DNA from: an uncultured SAR86 cluster bacterium
GTDB taxonomy: Bacteria > Pseudomonadota > Gammaproteobacteria > Magnimaribacterales > D2472
Reading direction: 5' to 3'
Length of the DNA stretch: 64,000 bases
Assembly: GCA_902518715.1 (NCBI GenBank)
Contig: CABYHU010000001.1
Span: 178,156-242,155 of the forward strand
Part shown: piece after piece, positions 9,853 through 18,826 of the stretch
Layout of the letters: each line of letters begins with the position of its first letter
Position numbering within the stretch: the stretch's first letter is position 1
Notes under the pieces: model-generated
What the model was told of the DNA's origin: nothing
Seen by the model: the letters and a program-made list of their open reading frames with translations, nothing else
The model's database searches: none
Translations under genes and position numbers: made by a program

Positions 9853-12613
9853 CGCTTGGTAAAGATCGTATTCTTGATTCTAGATCATTAATAAATGATT
9901 CTTCTATTTTTGGCTCGACAGTTAAATACCAGATTCTTGGATTTTCAAAATTTTTACAACGAGCTGCATCTTTTTCAGTCATTATTATTGGATGATGATC
10001 AAGAAATTCAAGATCGCTTTCTTCAAATTGATGATGATCAGGAAATGGATGTCTTTCGATATCAAAATTTAGTTGAGATAAGGTATCAAAAAATCTACCA
10101 GGATTACCTAAACCAGCAACCGCATGTAGTTGATTATGCATAGGCCATTTATCAATATCATATGATTTACCTGTATTTAAATGCACAAATTTACTTGGCT
10201 GTAGGGTCATTAGAATTTCACCATCCTCAGTTGGTCCACCATTATTGATAATATAGTTTCCTGTTTTTAATCTTTTTGATGATTCTCTTAGAGGTCCTGC
10301 TGGGAATGTTAAACCATTGCCAAGTCTTCTAGATCCATCTATAACGATAATTTCAATATCTCGATACATTTTATAATGTTGAAGACCATCATCAGATAAA
10401 ATTACATCACAATCATTTTCATTTATAAGATTTTGAATTGCTCTTGGTCTATTTTTATCTAAATATAAAGGAACATTTAAATTAGCAAGCATTTGCGCTT
10501 CATCACCTGATTTCTTATATTCAGTATTATCATCAACTCTAAGTGTTCCTGAAAAGTTACCGCCATAGCCTCTTGAGACAATTCCAACCTTAAAACCCCT
10601 CTCTTTTAGTTTTGAAGCAATATACTTAACTAGAGGTGTTTTACCTGTTCCACCTATATTTATATTTCCAACAACAACTACTGGAATATCTGTTTTAAAT
10701 GAAGAAATTTGGTTTTTAAGATATTTTCTTCTTCGTCTATTAGTTAGAAAAGTAAAAATCCATGAGAATGGTAAGAGAAGATACAGCCATAAATGTTTTT
10801 GATACCAAGCATTTATTACAAAACTGGAATTATTTTCAACATCGTCAATTGGCTGTAAATATGAAACTTTTTGTAAGGATGTTGAAGATGATTTCTTACT
10901 TTCAATTGGAACATTTTTATATAGTGAAGCGTATATGCCCTCTTCTTCAATTAAATCTGAATGTTTTCCTTGTTGCGATATAAGACCATTATCCAATACT
11001 ACTATTTGATCAGCACTTTCAATGGTTGATAATCTGTGAGCTATAACTATCGTGGTTCTATCAGATATTAATTTTTCAAGTGACTCTTGCACTAATTCTT
11101 CCGATTCAGTATCAAGAGCAGACGTTGCCTCATCGAGAATAATAATTGGAGAATTTTTATAAAAAGCTCTTGCTATAGCAAGCCTTTGTCTTTGACCGCC
11201 TGACAGTAGTACACCATCATCACCTATTTCTGAATTTATGCCCTCTGGTAGTTTTTCTATAAAATCTAAACATCCAGCTAATCTAGCAGACTCCATTACT
11301 CTCTCAGTATCAAATTCGTCATCACCATAGGCTATATTTCTTTCTATAGTGTCGTTAAATAAAGTTGGTGACTGAGTAACAATTGATATAGATTTTCTAA
11401 GAAAACTTAAATCATATTCATTGGTTGGAATCCCATCTATTAATATCTGTCCAGTATAATCCGAATAAAATCTAGAAATAAGATTAGCTAATGTAGATTT
11501 TCCCGATCCCGATTTACCAACAAATGCTATTGTTTCATGCTTATTAACAGTTAAATTTATGTTATTTAATATATTTTTATCTCCTGTATATCCAAAAGAA
11601 ACATCCTTAAACTCTATAACACCATCAATAGGTTTCGTTGTATCTCCAGTATTAACTTCATCATCAAAATCTAATTGATCAAATATCTCATTTGCAGCAG
11701 CTAATCCCTTTTGTATAACCCCATTAATACTAGATAACTGTCTTATAGGTTTTGCCATCAAACCTGCAGCAGTAAAAAATGCTACAAAGGTTTCTGCATC
11801 AAGTGTTATTCCTAAAGATGAACCTAATGCAAAATATGCAACTAAGGAAAGGGATATAGAAACTAAAAATTGTATTATTGGTGTTGCTAAATTATTAGTA
11901 GCTTCAAGTTTTAGATTCTGGACTCTATTTGAAGAGTTAGCATCTGCAAATCTGCTGTTCTCATACTCTTCAGCACCAAATGATTTAATTTCAACATGGC
12001 CATTTACGGCTTCTGAAGCAATATGAGTAACATCACCCATTGCTGTTTGTATTTTTTTTGCAAGTCTTCTTAGCCTTTTACCAGCAAAATAAACAATTAT
12101 TGCAATTAAAGGTGCTGTAACAATAAGAAGTAACGTTAACTTCCAGTTAAGATAGATCATATAAAAGAATAACCCTATTAATAAAAATCCTTCCCTGACT
12201 AGGGTTTTAATAGCATTAGATGCTGCACCAGATACTTGGGTTGTTGTGAATGTAATTCTATTAATTAGTTGACCAGACTGATTTTGATCAAAATATTTTT
12301 TTGGTAGCTGATGTAACTTTTTAAATAGTTCATCACGAAGATGATAAACAACTCCAAATCCTACTCTAGCCATAAAGTAATTACCAATAAAGAAACCCAA
12401 TCCTCGTGCAAGAGCAATTCCAATTAAAGATAAGGCAAGAAGTTGCTGTTTATCCTCTGAGTTATCATTAATGAAACCAATAATTTGCCTAATCCATTCA
12501 ACTGCTGCTATATCAGCTGATGCAAATAAAATAAAACCAAAAATACTTATTAGGAAAGACCATTTATATCTCCAAGAGTAAGAAAATAATCTTCTTAATG
12601 AATTTTGTTTCAT
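9845..12613 (-). CDS. MsbA-LpxK fusion: lipid A flippase joined to tetraacyldisaccharide 4'-kinase
   Basis: A single 922-aa frame holds two complete enzymes. Residues 1 to about 575 are an MsbA-type ABC exporter: six-helix membrane domain, Walker A GKSGSGKST near residue 365, LSGGQRQRLAIARAF signature and DEATSALD. After a roughly 45-residue linker, the rest is a complete LpxK: membrane segment LWLYLLLPFSWIF, Walker A VVGNINIGGTGKTPLV near residue 650, GIVSRGYGG, ILSDDGLQHY and MTEKDAARC. In most gammaproteobacteria msbA and lpxK are separate adjacent genes. I see no in-frame ATG, GTG or TTG at the usual LpxK N-terminus, which argues for a true fusion. Neighbours are kdsB downstream and exbD upstream. 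Confidence 0.92.
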   Translation of the reverse strand: MKQNSLRRLFSYSWRYKWSFLISIFGFILFASADIAAVEWIRQIIGFINDNSEDKQQLLALSLIGIALARGLGFFIGNYFMARVGFGVVYHLRDELFKKLHQLPKKYFDQNQSGQLINRITFTTTQVSGAASNAIKTLVREGFLLIGLFFYMIYLNWKLTLLLIVTAPLIAIIVYFAGKRLRRLAKKIQTAMGDVTHIASEAVNGHVEIKSFGAEEYENSRFADANSSNRVQNLKLEATNNLATPIIQFLVSISLSLVAYFALGSSLGITLDAETFVAFFTAAGLMAKPIRQLSSINGVIQKGLAAANEIFDQLDFDDEVNTGDTTKPIDGVIEFKDVSFGYTGDKNILNNINLTVNKHETIAFVGKSGSGKSTLANLISRFYSDYTGQILIDGIPTNEYDLSFLRKSISIVTQSPTLFNDTIERNIAYGDDEFDTERVMESARLAGCLDFIEKLPEGINSEIGDDGVLLSGGQRQRLAIARAFYKNSPIIILDEATSALDTESEELVQESLEKLISDRTTIVIAHRLSTIESADQIVVLDNGLISQQGKHSDLIEEEGIYASLYKNVPIESKKSSSTSLQKVSYLQPIDDVENNSSFVINAWYQKHLWLYLLLPFSWIFTFLTNRRRRKYLKNQISSFKTDIPVVVVGNINIGGTGKTPLVKYIASKLKERGFKVGIVSRGYGGNFSGTLRVDDNTEYKKSGDEAQMLANLNVPLYLDKNRPRAIQNLINENDCDVILSDDGLQHYKMYRDIEIIVIDGSRRLGNGLTFPAGPLRESSKRLKTGNYIINNGGPTEDGEILMTLQPSKFVHLNTGKSYDIDKWPMHNQLHAVAGLGNPGRFFDTLSQLNFDIERHPFPDHHQFEESDLEFLDHHPIIMTEKDAARCKNFENPRIWYLTVEPKIEESFINDLESRIRSLPSDE

Positions 12614-13011
12614 TTTGATAAAGTCCTAATTTGAACGTCAGAAAAAGAATTTTTTTGTAAAAAGTCCATAAGTTCTATAGTTATTTTATGAGTAACATCC
12701 CCTTCTATACTTAGAATAATTGTATCTTCGACAATTAATTCATTTAAAAGTGCATTTTTTAAAGCATCGTTACTAACAAGGTATGATTTATTATTGAAGA
12801 TTACAGTATTGTCATTAAAAACATATATTTGGTTAGATAGCGAAGATGTCTCTACATTAAATGATTCTGTGGTTGGCAGGTCTAAATCAAGAAATTGTGA
12901 ATCTGTTATCTTTGAGGTAGCAACAAAGAAGATAACTAAAATAAATACAATATCGATTAGTGGAGTAATTTCTATACTTGGATTCTTATTTGATGTTAGT
13001 GCAAATTTCAT
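12610..13011 (-). CDS. ExbD/TolR family biopolymer transport protein
   Basis: 133-aa protein with one N-terminal membrane helix (about residues 18-37, IDIVFILVIFFVATSKI) whose Asp lies at the helix start, as in ExbD/TolR proton-channel partners. A periplasmic domain follows. The start joins the ExbB-like gene and the end overlaps msbA-lpxK by 4 bp. An ExbBD-like pair upstream of msbA is a known gammaproteobacterial arrangement. It may energise outer-membrane processes, but its partner TonB-type protein is not identifiable here. Confidence 0.88.
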   Translation of the reverse strand: MKFALTSNKNPSIEITPLIDIVFILVIFFVATSKITDSQFLDLDLPTTESFNVETSSLSNQIYVFNDNTVIFNNKSYLVSNDALKNALLNELIVEDTIILSIEGDVTHKITIELMDFLQKNSFSDVQIRTLSK

Positions 13012-13605
13012 TTAAAAATTATCAATAAATGATGAGGTTTTACTTTGTAACAAAATCATTAATTTGTTAACTTTTTGCTCAAAGTGTCTATGTAAAATAA
13101 GTCCTGGAACTGCAATCATTAAGCCAAATGCAGTTGTGATGAGAGCTTGCGAAATACCGCTTGCTAATAAGTCTGGTGATGCTGCACCTGAGGATTGAAA
13201 AGTTGAAAAAACAGTTATCATTCCGACAACAGTCCCTAAGAGACCTAGAAGAGGAGAGATAGTTGAAACCACTCCAAGCATTGAAAGATTTCTCTCAAGT
13301 TTATATTTAATTTCAATTGATTTTTCCTCTAATTTAGATTCAAGTAAATCTCGAGACAATTCTTTATATTTATGAACAGTTATTAAAAGGTCTCCTAATG
13401 ACGAAATATCTGCTATTGCCCTTTCCTGATAATCGTCTAAAAGGTCTCTATCAATTAAATTCAGAACCTGCTTATTAAGGCCTGATGGAGAAACAAGTCT
13501 TTCTTGCAACATCCAAAATCTTTCAATTGATATTGAGATTATAGTTATAGAGCAAGCCAAGAGAGGCCACATAAACCATCCACCTGCTATGAAAATATCA
13601 CTCAT
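13012..13605 (-). CDS. ExbB/MotA/TolQ family proton channel protein
   Basis: 197-aa inner-membrane protein with three hydrophobic helices: about residues 8-25, 108-130 and 150-170. It contains the family stretch LGLLGTVVGMITVF...LLASGISQALITTAFGL. It pairs with the ExbD-like gene immediately downstream and follows lolD with an 8-bp overlap. Role: proton-motive-force transducing complex. Confidence 0.92.
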   Translation of the reverse strand: MSDIFIAGGWFMWPLLACSITIISISIERFWMLQERLVSPSGLNKQVLNLIDRDLLDDYQERAIADISSLGDLLITVHKYKELSRDLLESKLEEKSIEIKYKLERNLSMLGVVSTISPLLGLLGTVVGMITVFSTFQSSGAASPDLLASGISQALITTAFGLMIAVPGLILHRHFEQKVNKLMILLQSKTSSFIDNF

Positions 13606-14284
13606 TAACTTTTCTTAAGCTCCCATCATAAATTTCATAAACTGTATCCATCATATTAGCAAAATTTAAATCATGAGTTGCCAGAATAATTCCAATCTCA
13701 TTATTTCTTGAAATATTCATTATTAAATCCTGAATAAGTTGAGATGTTTTATTATCAAGATTACCAGTTGGCTCATCCATAATTAAGAAATTTGGATTAT
13801 TTGACAAAGCTCTTGCGATTGCTAATCTTTGTTTCTCACCACCAGAAAGTTGGTATGGATAAGATTTAGATTTGTCTTTTAAGCCAACACTGAATAAGAG
13901 TTCATCAATATTTGGATTATTTTTATTACTATTTAGATCTTGAACAATTTTGCAATTATCAAAGGCATTAAAATCTTCAAGAAGGTGATGAAATTGATAT
14001 ACAAAACCAAAATTATCAAGCCTTAAGCTTGCTGATGAATCTGAATTTAAATTATTATAATTTATTTCATTAAAGAAAATTTTTCCTGACGAATAATCAT
14101 CTAATTTAGCTAAAAGGTGCAGAAAAGTAGATTTACCACATCCTGAAGCACCTATTATTGAGCATGTTTCTCCTTGAGATATAGAGAAATTAATATCACG
14201 CAATACAGAATTCTTAATTCCATCTGTAATAAAAGTTTTCGATAAATCTTCTGTAAAAATCTTATTCATGTCTGAGCACCTCAT
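13598..14284 (-). CDS. lolD: Lipoprotein-releasing system ATP-binding protein LolD
   Basis: ABC ATPase of 228 aa that drives release of outer-membrane lipoproteins from the inner membrane. Walker A GASGCGKST is near residue 43, the signature LSGGEKQRLAIARAL near 145, and Walker B LIMDEPTGNLD follows. The gene overlaps lolC/E by 23 bp, which identifies it as LolD rather than another MacB-like ATPase. The ATG at the annotated start follows MRCSD; a slightly later Met (MNKIF) is also possible. Confidence 0.93.
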   Translation of the reverse strand: MRCSDMNKIFTEDLSKTFITDGIKNSVLRDINFSISQGETCSIIGASGCGKSTFLHLLAKLDDYSSGKIFFNEINYNNLNSDSSASLRLDNFGFVYQFHHLLEDFNAFDNCKIVQDLNSNKNNPNIDELLFSVGLKDKSKSYPYQLSGGEKQRLAIARALSNNPNFLIMDEPTGNLDNKTSQLIQDLIMNISRNNEIGIILATHDLNFANMMDTVYEIYDGSLRKVNE

Positions 14285-15494
14285 TAGGATTCAATTTGGC
14301 TGCTCGTGTTGATGGCCAAACAGAAGAAACAAAACATAAAAGAAATGATGAAAGTAGAACTAAAGTTATTTGATTAAAATTAAAAGAATATGGAAAATAA
14401 TTTATGAAGTAGTTATCCAATAATGACCTATTAATTAATGTTTCAATAAAGTTAATTAATGGATCAAGATTTAATGTTATTAAGATTCCCAAAAGAAGGC
14501 CTGAAATGATTCCCAATATTGATATATATAAACCTTGAAAGATAAAAATACTTACAATTGTGAGGTCGGATGCACCAATTGTTTTGAGAATAGCTATCTC
14601 TCTTTCTTTTGATCTAACACTCATAATTGTAGTACAAAGAACATTAAAAGCAGCTACACCAATAATTAAGAATACTAAAATGCCTATTATCAATTTTTCT
14701 AATTGGACAGCTTGAAATAAGGTTCCGTGAGTTTTTTCCCAGGTTGACGATGCATATATGGTATCTTGAGTAGATATTTCTAAAACAATATCTGAACCAA
14801 TAACTCTTGAATTCATAATATCTGTAACCTTTATTCTTATATTTTCTGTTGTATCCTTAAATCCTTTAATTTTTTGAGCTGAATTATGAGTAATCAAAGC
14901 TAAATTCTGATCTGGTTCAGCCTTTAGTTCAAAAATACCGGAAACAATAAATTTAAAACTTCTAGGGAAGGATCCAATAATAGATGATCTCATTTCTGAA
15001 GTTGTTATATTCACTTCATCACCAATAGAAGTTCCCAAATGAGCTGCTAACCAATATCCAAGAATGATTTCATTATCATTCAATGATTCTAAGGAGCCCA
15101 TTAACATATTATCGGGAAGTATTGAAACTTCAGACTCTTTCTTCACATCTATTCCAGTTAGAGCAATTCCCTTTGATCTATTACCAATAGAAATTAATGC
15201 CTGAGATTGAATAAATGGTGCTGCTGCCACAACATCTGGTTTTTTTTCTATTTGATCAATTAGTAACTGATAATCAGAAATAGGTTCTTTTGAATGAATT
15301 AATACGTGAGGTATTACACCTAATATTCTATCTCTAAGCTCTTTTTCAAAGCCATTCATGACTGATGTAACAATAATGAGGGCCGCTACACCGATAGTTA
15401 AACCTATTACAGCCATAATTGAAGTAAAGGATACGAAGGCTCCTTTGCTTGATCTAAAATACTTTAGGCCAAGAGAGGCTGCAAGCTTTAACAT
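14262..15494 (-). CDS. Lipoprotein-releasing system transmembrane protein LolC/LolE
   Basis: 410-aa inner-membrane protein with one N-terminal helix, a large periplasmic domain and three C-terminal helices. It contains the typical end motif VWPSTRAAKLNPNEVLRHE and the N-terminal LGLKYFRSSKGAFVSFTSIMAVIGLTIGVAALI. There is only one LolC/E-type gene beside lolD, so it may act as a homodimer (LolF-like) or have a distant partner. It abuts the aldehyde dehydrogenase with a 1-nt overlap. Confidence 0.93.
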   Translation of the reverse strand: MLKLAASLGLKYFRSSKGAFVSFTSIMAVIGLTIGVAALIIVTSVMNGFEKELRDRILGVIPHVLIHSKEPISDYQLLIDQIEKKPDVVAAAPFIQSQALISIGNRSKGIALTGIDVKKESEVSILPDNMLMGSLESLNDNEIILGYWLAAHLGTSIGDEVNITTSEMRSSIIGSFPRSFKFIVSGIFELKAEPDQNLALITHNSAQKIKGFKDTTENIRIKVTDIMNSRVIGSDIVLEISTQDTIYASSTWEKTHGTLFQAVQLEKLIIGILVFLIIGVAAFNVLCTTIMSVRSKEREIAILKTIGASDLTIVSIFIFQGLYISILGIISGLLLGILITLNLDPLINFIETLINRSLLDNYFINYFPYSFNFNQITLVLLSSFLLCFVSSVWPSTRAAKLNPNEVLRHE

Positions 15495-16921
15495 TACTTT
15501 AATAGTTTTTTTAGGACGTCTTCAATACTACTCTTGTAAGGAGGTCTTATAGCATCAAGTAATTTATCTAAACCGAATCCTATTTGCTTATAAATTGGTT
15601 TATTATTTGAAAAGTTCGTAAATCCATCAAAGCCGTCATATTTACCCATTCCCGATGGACCCACTCCTCCAAAACCTAATTCATTTTGTTGAATATGTCC
15701 CATAATGTCATTTACTGTAACTCCACCAGAGGTTGTTGAATTAATAACCATCGCTTCTTCATATTTATTGTTTCCAAAATAATATAATCCCAATGGTTTA
15801 TCATTTTTATTTATATAGTTAATTGGTTCATTTATGTCCTTGTAAGTCTTAATTGGAAGTAATGGACCAAAAATCTCTTCTTTCATTATTTGCATTTCGT
15901 CAGTTGGATTTAAAACAAGTGTTGGAGGGATTTTATGTGACTCTTGTTGAGAAAAATCTTCATTTGCTGGATTAATTTCTACAAGCTTTGCACCATGATC
16001 TTCAGCATCTGAGAGAAGACCATTTAATCTGTCATAATGTTTTTCATTTATTACTGATGTGTAATCAGGGTTATATTTAAGATCGCTATAAAATTCATTA
16101 ACTTGATTTTTGCATGCTTCAACAAAATTATCCTTCTCTGTTTCGTGTACATAAACATAATCAGGTGCTAGACATATTTGTCCTGCATTAAGAGTCTTAT
16201 TAAACATTACTCTTCTTGCTGTTATATCTATATCTGAAGAATCACTAACTATAACTGGAGATTTTCCTCCAAGCTCCAACGTTAATGGAACTAGATTTTC
16301 AGAGGCAGCACGCATTACATGCTTACCGATATTTCCGCTTCCTGTAAATAGCAAATGATCAAACTTAAGCTGAGTAAAAGCGGCACCAACTTCTGGGCCA
16401 CCTAGAAATGTAGCAAATTCAGTTTCATCAAAAGCACTATCACAAATTTCTTTTAGAAGTTCAGAAGTAATAGGAGTAAATTCACTTGGCTTATGCATTA
16501 CCTGATTACCTGCACTAAAGATTCCAGCTAAAGGAGCAAGAGATAAATACATTGGAAAGTTCCATGGAGATATCATTCCAACAACTCCAAGCGGCTCTCT
16601 GTGGATATATGACTTAGCTCCCATTAATCCAAATGGGAAGTTAGATTTTCTCTTCTCATCCCTCATCCAGGACTTTAAATGTTTTTTTGCATGGGTAAAT
16701 GCAGGAAGAACACCATAAACATCAGATATTAGGGATTGATTAGGTGACCTTGCTCCAAAGTCAGTGTTTAATGCTTCAGTTATTCTTTCTTTATTTTGAA
16801 TAACTATATCTTGAACTCTGTCTAATCGATCTATTCTTAATTCATATGAAGGCGGACCTTCATTTAAGAAATGCTCTCTTTGAAGTTTAAGAACTTCTTC
16901 CATTGACCTTTGATTTTCCAT
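15494..16921 (-). CDS. Coniferyl-aldehyde-type aldehyde dehydrogenase
   Basis: 475-aa NAD(P)-dependent aldehyde dehydrogenase. Motifs: ISPWNFPMYLSLAPL, LELGGKSPVIV (catalytic Glu) and NAGQICLAPDYVYV (catalytic Cys, about residue 247). The length and the GFGGVGPSGMGKYDG end resemble coniferyl aldehyde dehydrogenases and fatty-aldehyde dehydrogenases. I moved the start to the ATG at 16921 because the track's TTG start lies inside the GGAGG ribosome site that serves this ATG. It follows an SDR gene closely, so both probably oxidise or reduce the same carbon chain. The substrate is inferred. Confidence 0.88.
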   Translation of the reverse strand: MENQRSMEEVLKLQREHFLNEGPPSYELRIDRLDRVQDIVIQNKERITEALNTDFGARSPNQSLISDVYGVLPAFTHAKKHLKSWMRDEKRKSNFPFGLMGAKSYIHREPLGVVGMISPWNFPMYLSLAPLAGIFSAGNQVMHKPSEFTPITSELLKEICDSAFDETEFATFLGGPEVGAAFTQLKFDHLLFTGSGNIGKHVMRAASENLVPLTLELGGKSPVIVSDSSDIDITARRVMFNKTLNAGQICLAPDYVYVHETEKDNFVEACKNQVNEFYSDLKYNPDYTSVINEKHYDRLNGLLSDAEDHGAKLVEINPANEDFSQQESHKIPPTLVLNPTDEMQIMKEEIFGPLLPIKTYKDINEPINYINKNDKPLGLYYFGNNKYEEAMVINSTTSGGVTVNDIMGHIQQNELGFGGVGPSGMGKYDGFDGFTNFSNNKPIYKQIGFGLDKLLDAIRPPYKSSIEDVLKKLLK

Positions 16922-16939
16922 AATATCCTCCAAGCTAAA

Positions 16940-17812
16940 TTAAGATCTATTCTTTTTATCTTTATTGTTAGCTTTTCTTATTATATCTCTTATTTCAGTC
17001 CAATCATTGTCTGAAAGTTCTGATAAATTAGAGAAAGTTCCTCCACCACTCAAATACTGAGCACCATCAAGGGCTATAGTTTGTCCAGTAAGATATTCAC
17101 AACCATCAGCCATTAAAAAGGTTGCTAGATTTTGTAATTCTTCCATTTTTCCTGCTCTTCCCAATGGAATAGCTTTATAGGTATCTTCACTTATATCTCC
17201 CTTAGGACTTAGCCTAGCCCAAGCACCTTCTGTTGGGAAAGGCCCAGGAGCAATAGAGTTTAGTCTAATTCCATATGGACCCCATTCAACAGCCAATGAT
17301 TTTGTCATTGCATCTAGTCCAGTTTTTGACATTGCTGAAGGTACAACGTAAGCAGATCCTGTCCATACCCATGTAGCAAGTATAGAAATTATTGAACCTT
17401 TACATTTTTGCTCTATCCATCGCTTACCAACTGAATGAGTTACATAAAAAGTTCCATGAAAAACTATGTTTGCAATTGCATCAAACCCTCTTGAAGATAA
17501 ATCTTTTGTTGGAGATATAAAATTACCTGCAGCATTATTTACAAGGCCATCAAGAGGACCTTCATCAAAAATTCTACCAATATAGTCATCAACATCTTGT
17601 GGCGATCTAATATCCAAAGGTTCATGTTTTACATCAACACCATATTTTTCATTGAGTTCATTAGCTGTATCTTCTAGTACATTTCCTCTTCTTCCACAAA
17701 TATAAACTTGAGCACCATGTTTTGCGAAGTGAGTTGCCATTTCTTTCCCAAGACCAGTGCCACCTCCAGTAACTAAAATCCTTTTATCTTTCAGTAAATC
17801 ATCTTTGAACAT
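16940..17812 (-). CDS. SDR oxidoreductase, 2,4-dienoyl-CoA-reductase-like
   Basis: 290-aa short-chain dehydrogenase with TGGGTGLG (residues 15-22) and NNAAGN for NADP binding. The normal YxxxK catalytic Tyr is replaced: the motif reads SAMSK near residue 160. Loss of this Tyr with AVEWGPYGIRLNSIAPGP following is characteristic of the 2,4-dienoyl-CoA reductase branch, which uses a differently placed Tyr. A strong GGAGG ribosome site precedes the ATG. It lies between hemH and an aldehyde dehydrogenase. Together with ETF/ETF-QO elsewhere in the window this suggests unsaturated fatty-acid breakdown. Confidence 0.85.
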   Translation of the reverse strand: MFKDDLLKDKRILVTGGGTGLGKEMATHFAKHGAQVYICGRRGNVLEDTANELNEKYGVDVKHEPLDIRSPQDVDDYIGRIFDEGPLDGLVNNAAGNFISPTKDLSSRGFDAIANIVFHGTFYVTHSVGKRWIEQKCKGSIISILATWVWTGSAYVVPSAMSKTGLDAMTKSLAVEWGPYGIRLNSIAPGPFPTEGAWARLSPKGDISEDTYKAIPLGRAGKMEELQNLATFLMADGCEYLTGQTIALDGAQYLSGGGTFSNLSELSDNDWTEIRDIIRKANNKDKKNRS

Positions 17813-17821
17813 ATTTCCTCC

Positions 17822-18826
17822 CTATGCATCTATAATTTCTACTATTGAATCTGCCCATTTAGACGAATCATTTAGTGAAGGTACCATAGTTAAAGACTTA
17901 CCTCCATTTTCTAAAAATAACTCCTTATATTCATCATCTATTTCATATAATGTTTCTAAATTATCAGCTGTAAAAGCGGGAGAGAGAACAAGTATTTTTT
18001 CTATGCCTCTACCTGGGAAACTTTCGAGAACTTCATCTGTAAAAGGCTCCAGCCAGTTTTTTGTTAATCTCGACTGAAATGAAACTGTGTATTTATCTGG
18101 AGAAAGATTAAATCTATTTGCGATAAGCCGAGTTGTTTCATAACACGTTGCTTTATAGCAAAACTTGTTTTCATTAGTTATTTCATTTTCGCAATTATTA
18201 TCCGCACATAACGAATCTTCGTAAATATCATCTACAGCTTTAGTAGGTAATCCGTGGTAACTAAATAATATATGATCATATTCTTCAACATTAAAAGACT
18301 GTAATCTTTCTTCCCAAGAATCTATAAATGATTTTTGTTCATAAAATTGATTTATAAACTTTATAGACGGTGTAACACTTTGTTTTTTTAGAACTCTAGA
18401 GATTTCATCAAAAACTGATCCGGTTGTTGCAGTGCTATATTGAGGAAATAGAGGAAGTATTATAATTTCATCAAGATTCTGAGAGATTAACTTTTTTAAC
18501 TTATCTTCGATAGATGGAGATTGATATCTCATGGCAAATTCAACCTCTATGTTGGGTACTTTTTTACTCACTTTATCAGCTAAAGCAGATGTATTAACTA
18601 TGAGAGGAGAACCATATTCAGTCCATATTTTTTTGTAAATCCTTCCAGAACTAAAAGCTCTGAAAGGAACGATGATAAGTGAAACTAGAATAAATCTAAG
18701 AATGTATGGAACAGTAATTACTTTTGGATCCATTAAGAACTGTCTTAAGTATTTAAAGACAGCTAAATATCCAGGATCATCAGGAGTCCCAAGGTTTATA
18801 AGTAAGAGTCCTTTTTTAGTCTTCAT
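17822..18826 (-). CDS. hemH: Ferrochelatase
   Basis: Inserts Fe2+ into protoporphyrin IX, the last step of haem synthesis. Diagnostic stretches are LLINLGTPDDPGYLAVFKYLRQFLMD at the N-terminus, FSYHGLP with the metal-site His near residue 189, and VSFQSRLTKNWLEPFTDE. 334 aa is typical. It overlaps the MFS gene by 11 bp. Confidence 0.97.
   Translation of the reverse strand: MKTKKGLLLINLGTPDDPGYLAVFKYLRQFLMDPKVITVPYILRFILVSLIIVPFRAFSSGRIYKKIWTEYGSPLIVNTSALADKVSKKVPNIEVEFAMRYQSPSIEDKLKKLISQNLDEIIILPLFPQYSTATTGSVFDEISRVLKKQSVTPSIKFINQFYEQKSFIDSWEERLQSFNVEEYDHILFSYHGLPTKAVDDIYEDSLCADNNCENEITNENKFCYKATCYETTRLIANRFNLSPDKYTVSFQSRLTKNWLEPFTDEVLESFPGRGIEKILVLSPAFTADNLETLYEIDDEYKELFLENGGKSLTMVPSLNDSSKWADSIVEIIDA

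Noticed and set aside
12610-13605. ExbB/ExbD pair as energisers of the two TonB receptors in the window
   Set aside because: They lie in the Lol/LPS block far from the receptors and no TonB gene is adjacent. A link is possible but unsupported here.
16921-16933. TTG start of the aldehyde dehydrogenase in the ORF track
   Set aside because: This codon is part of the GGAGG ribosome site serving the ATG at 16921.
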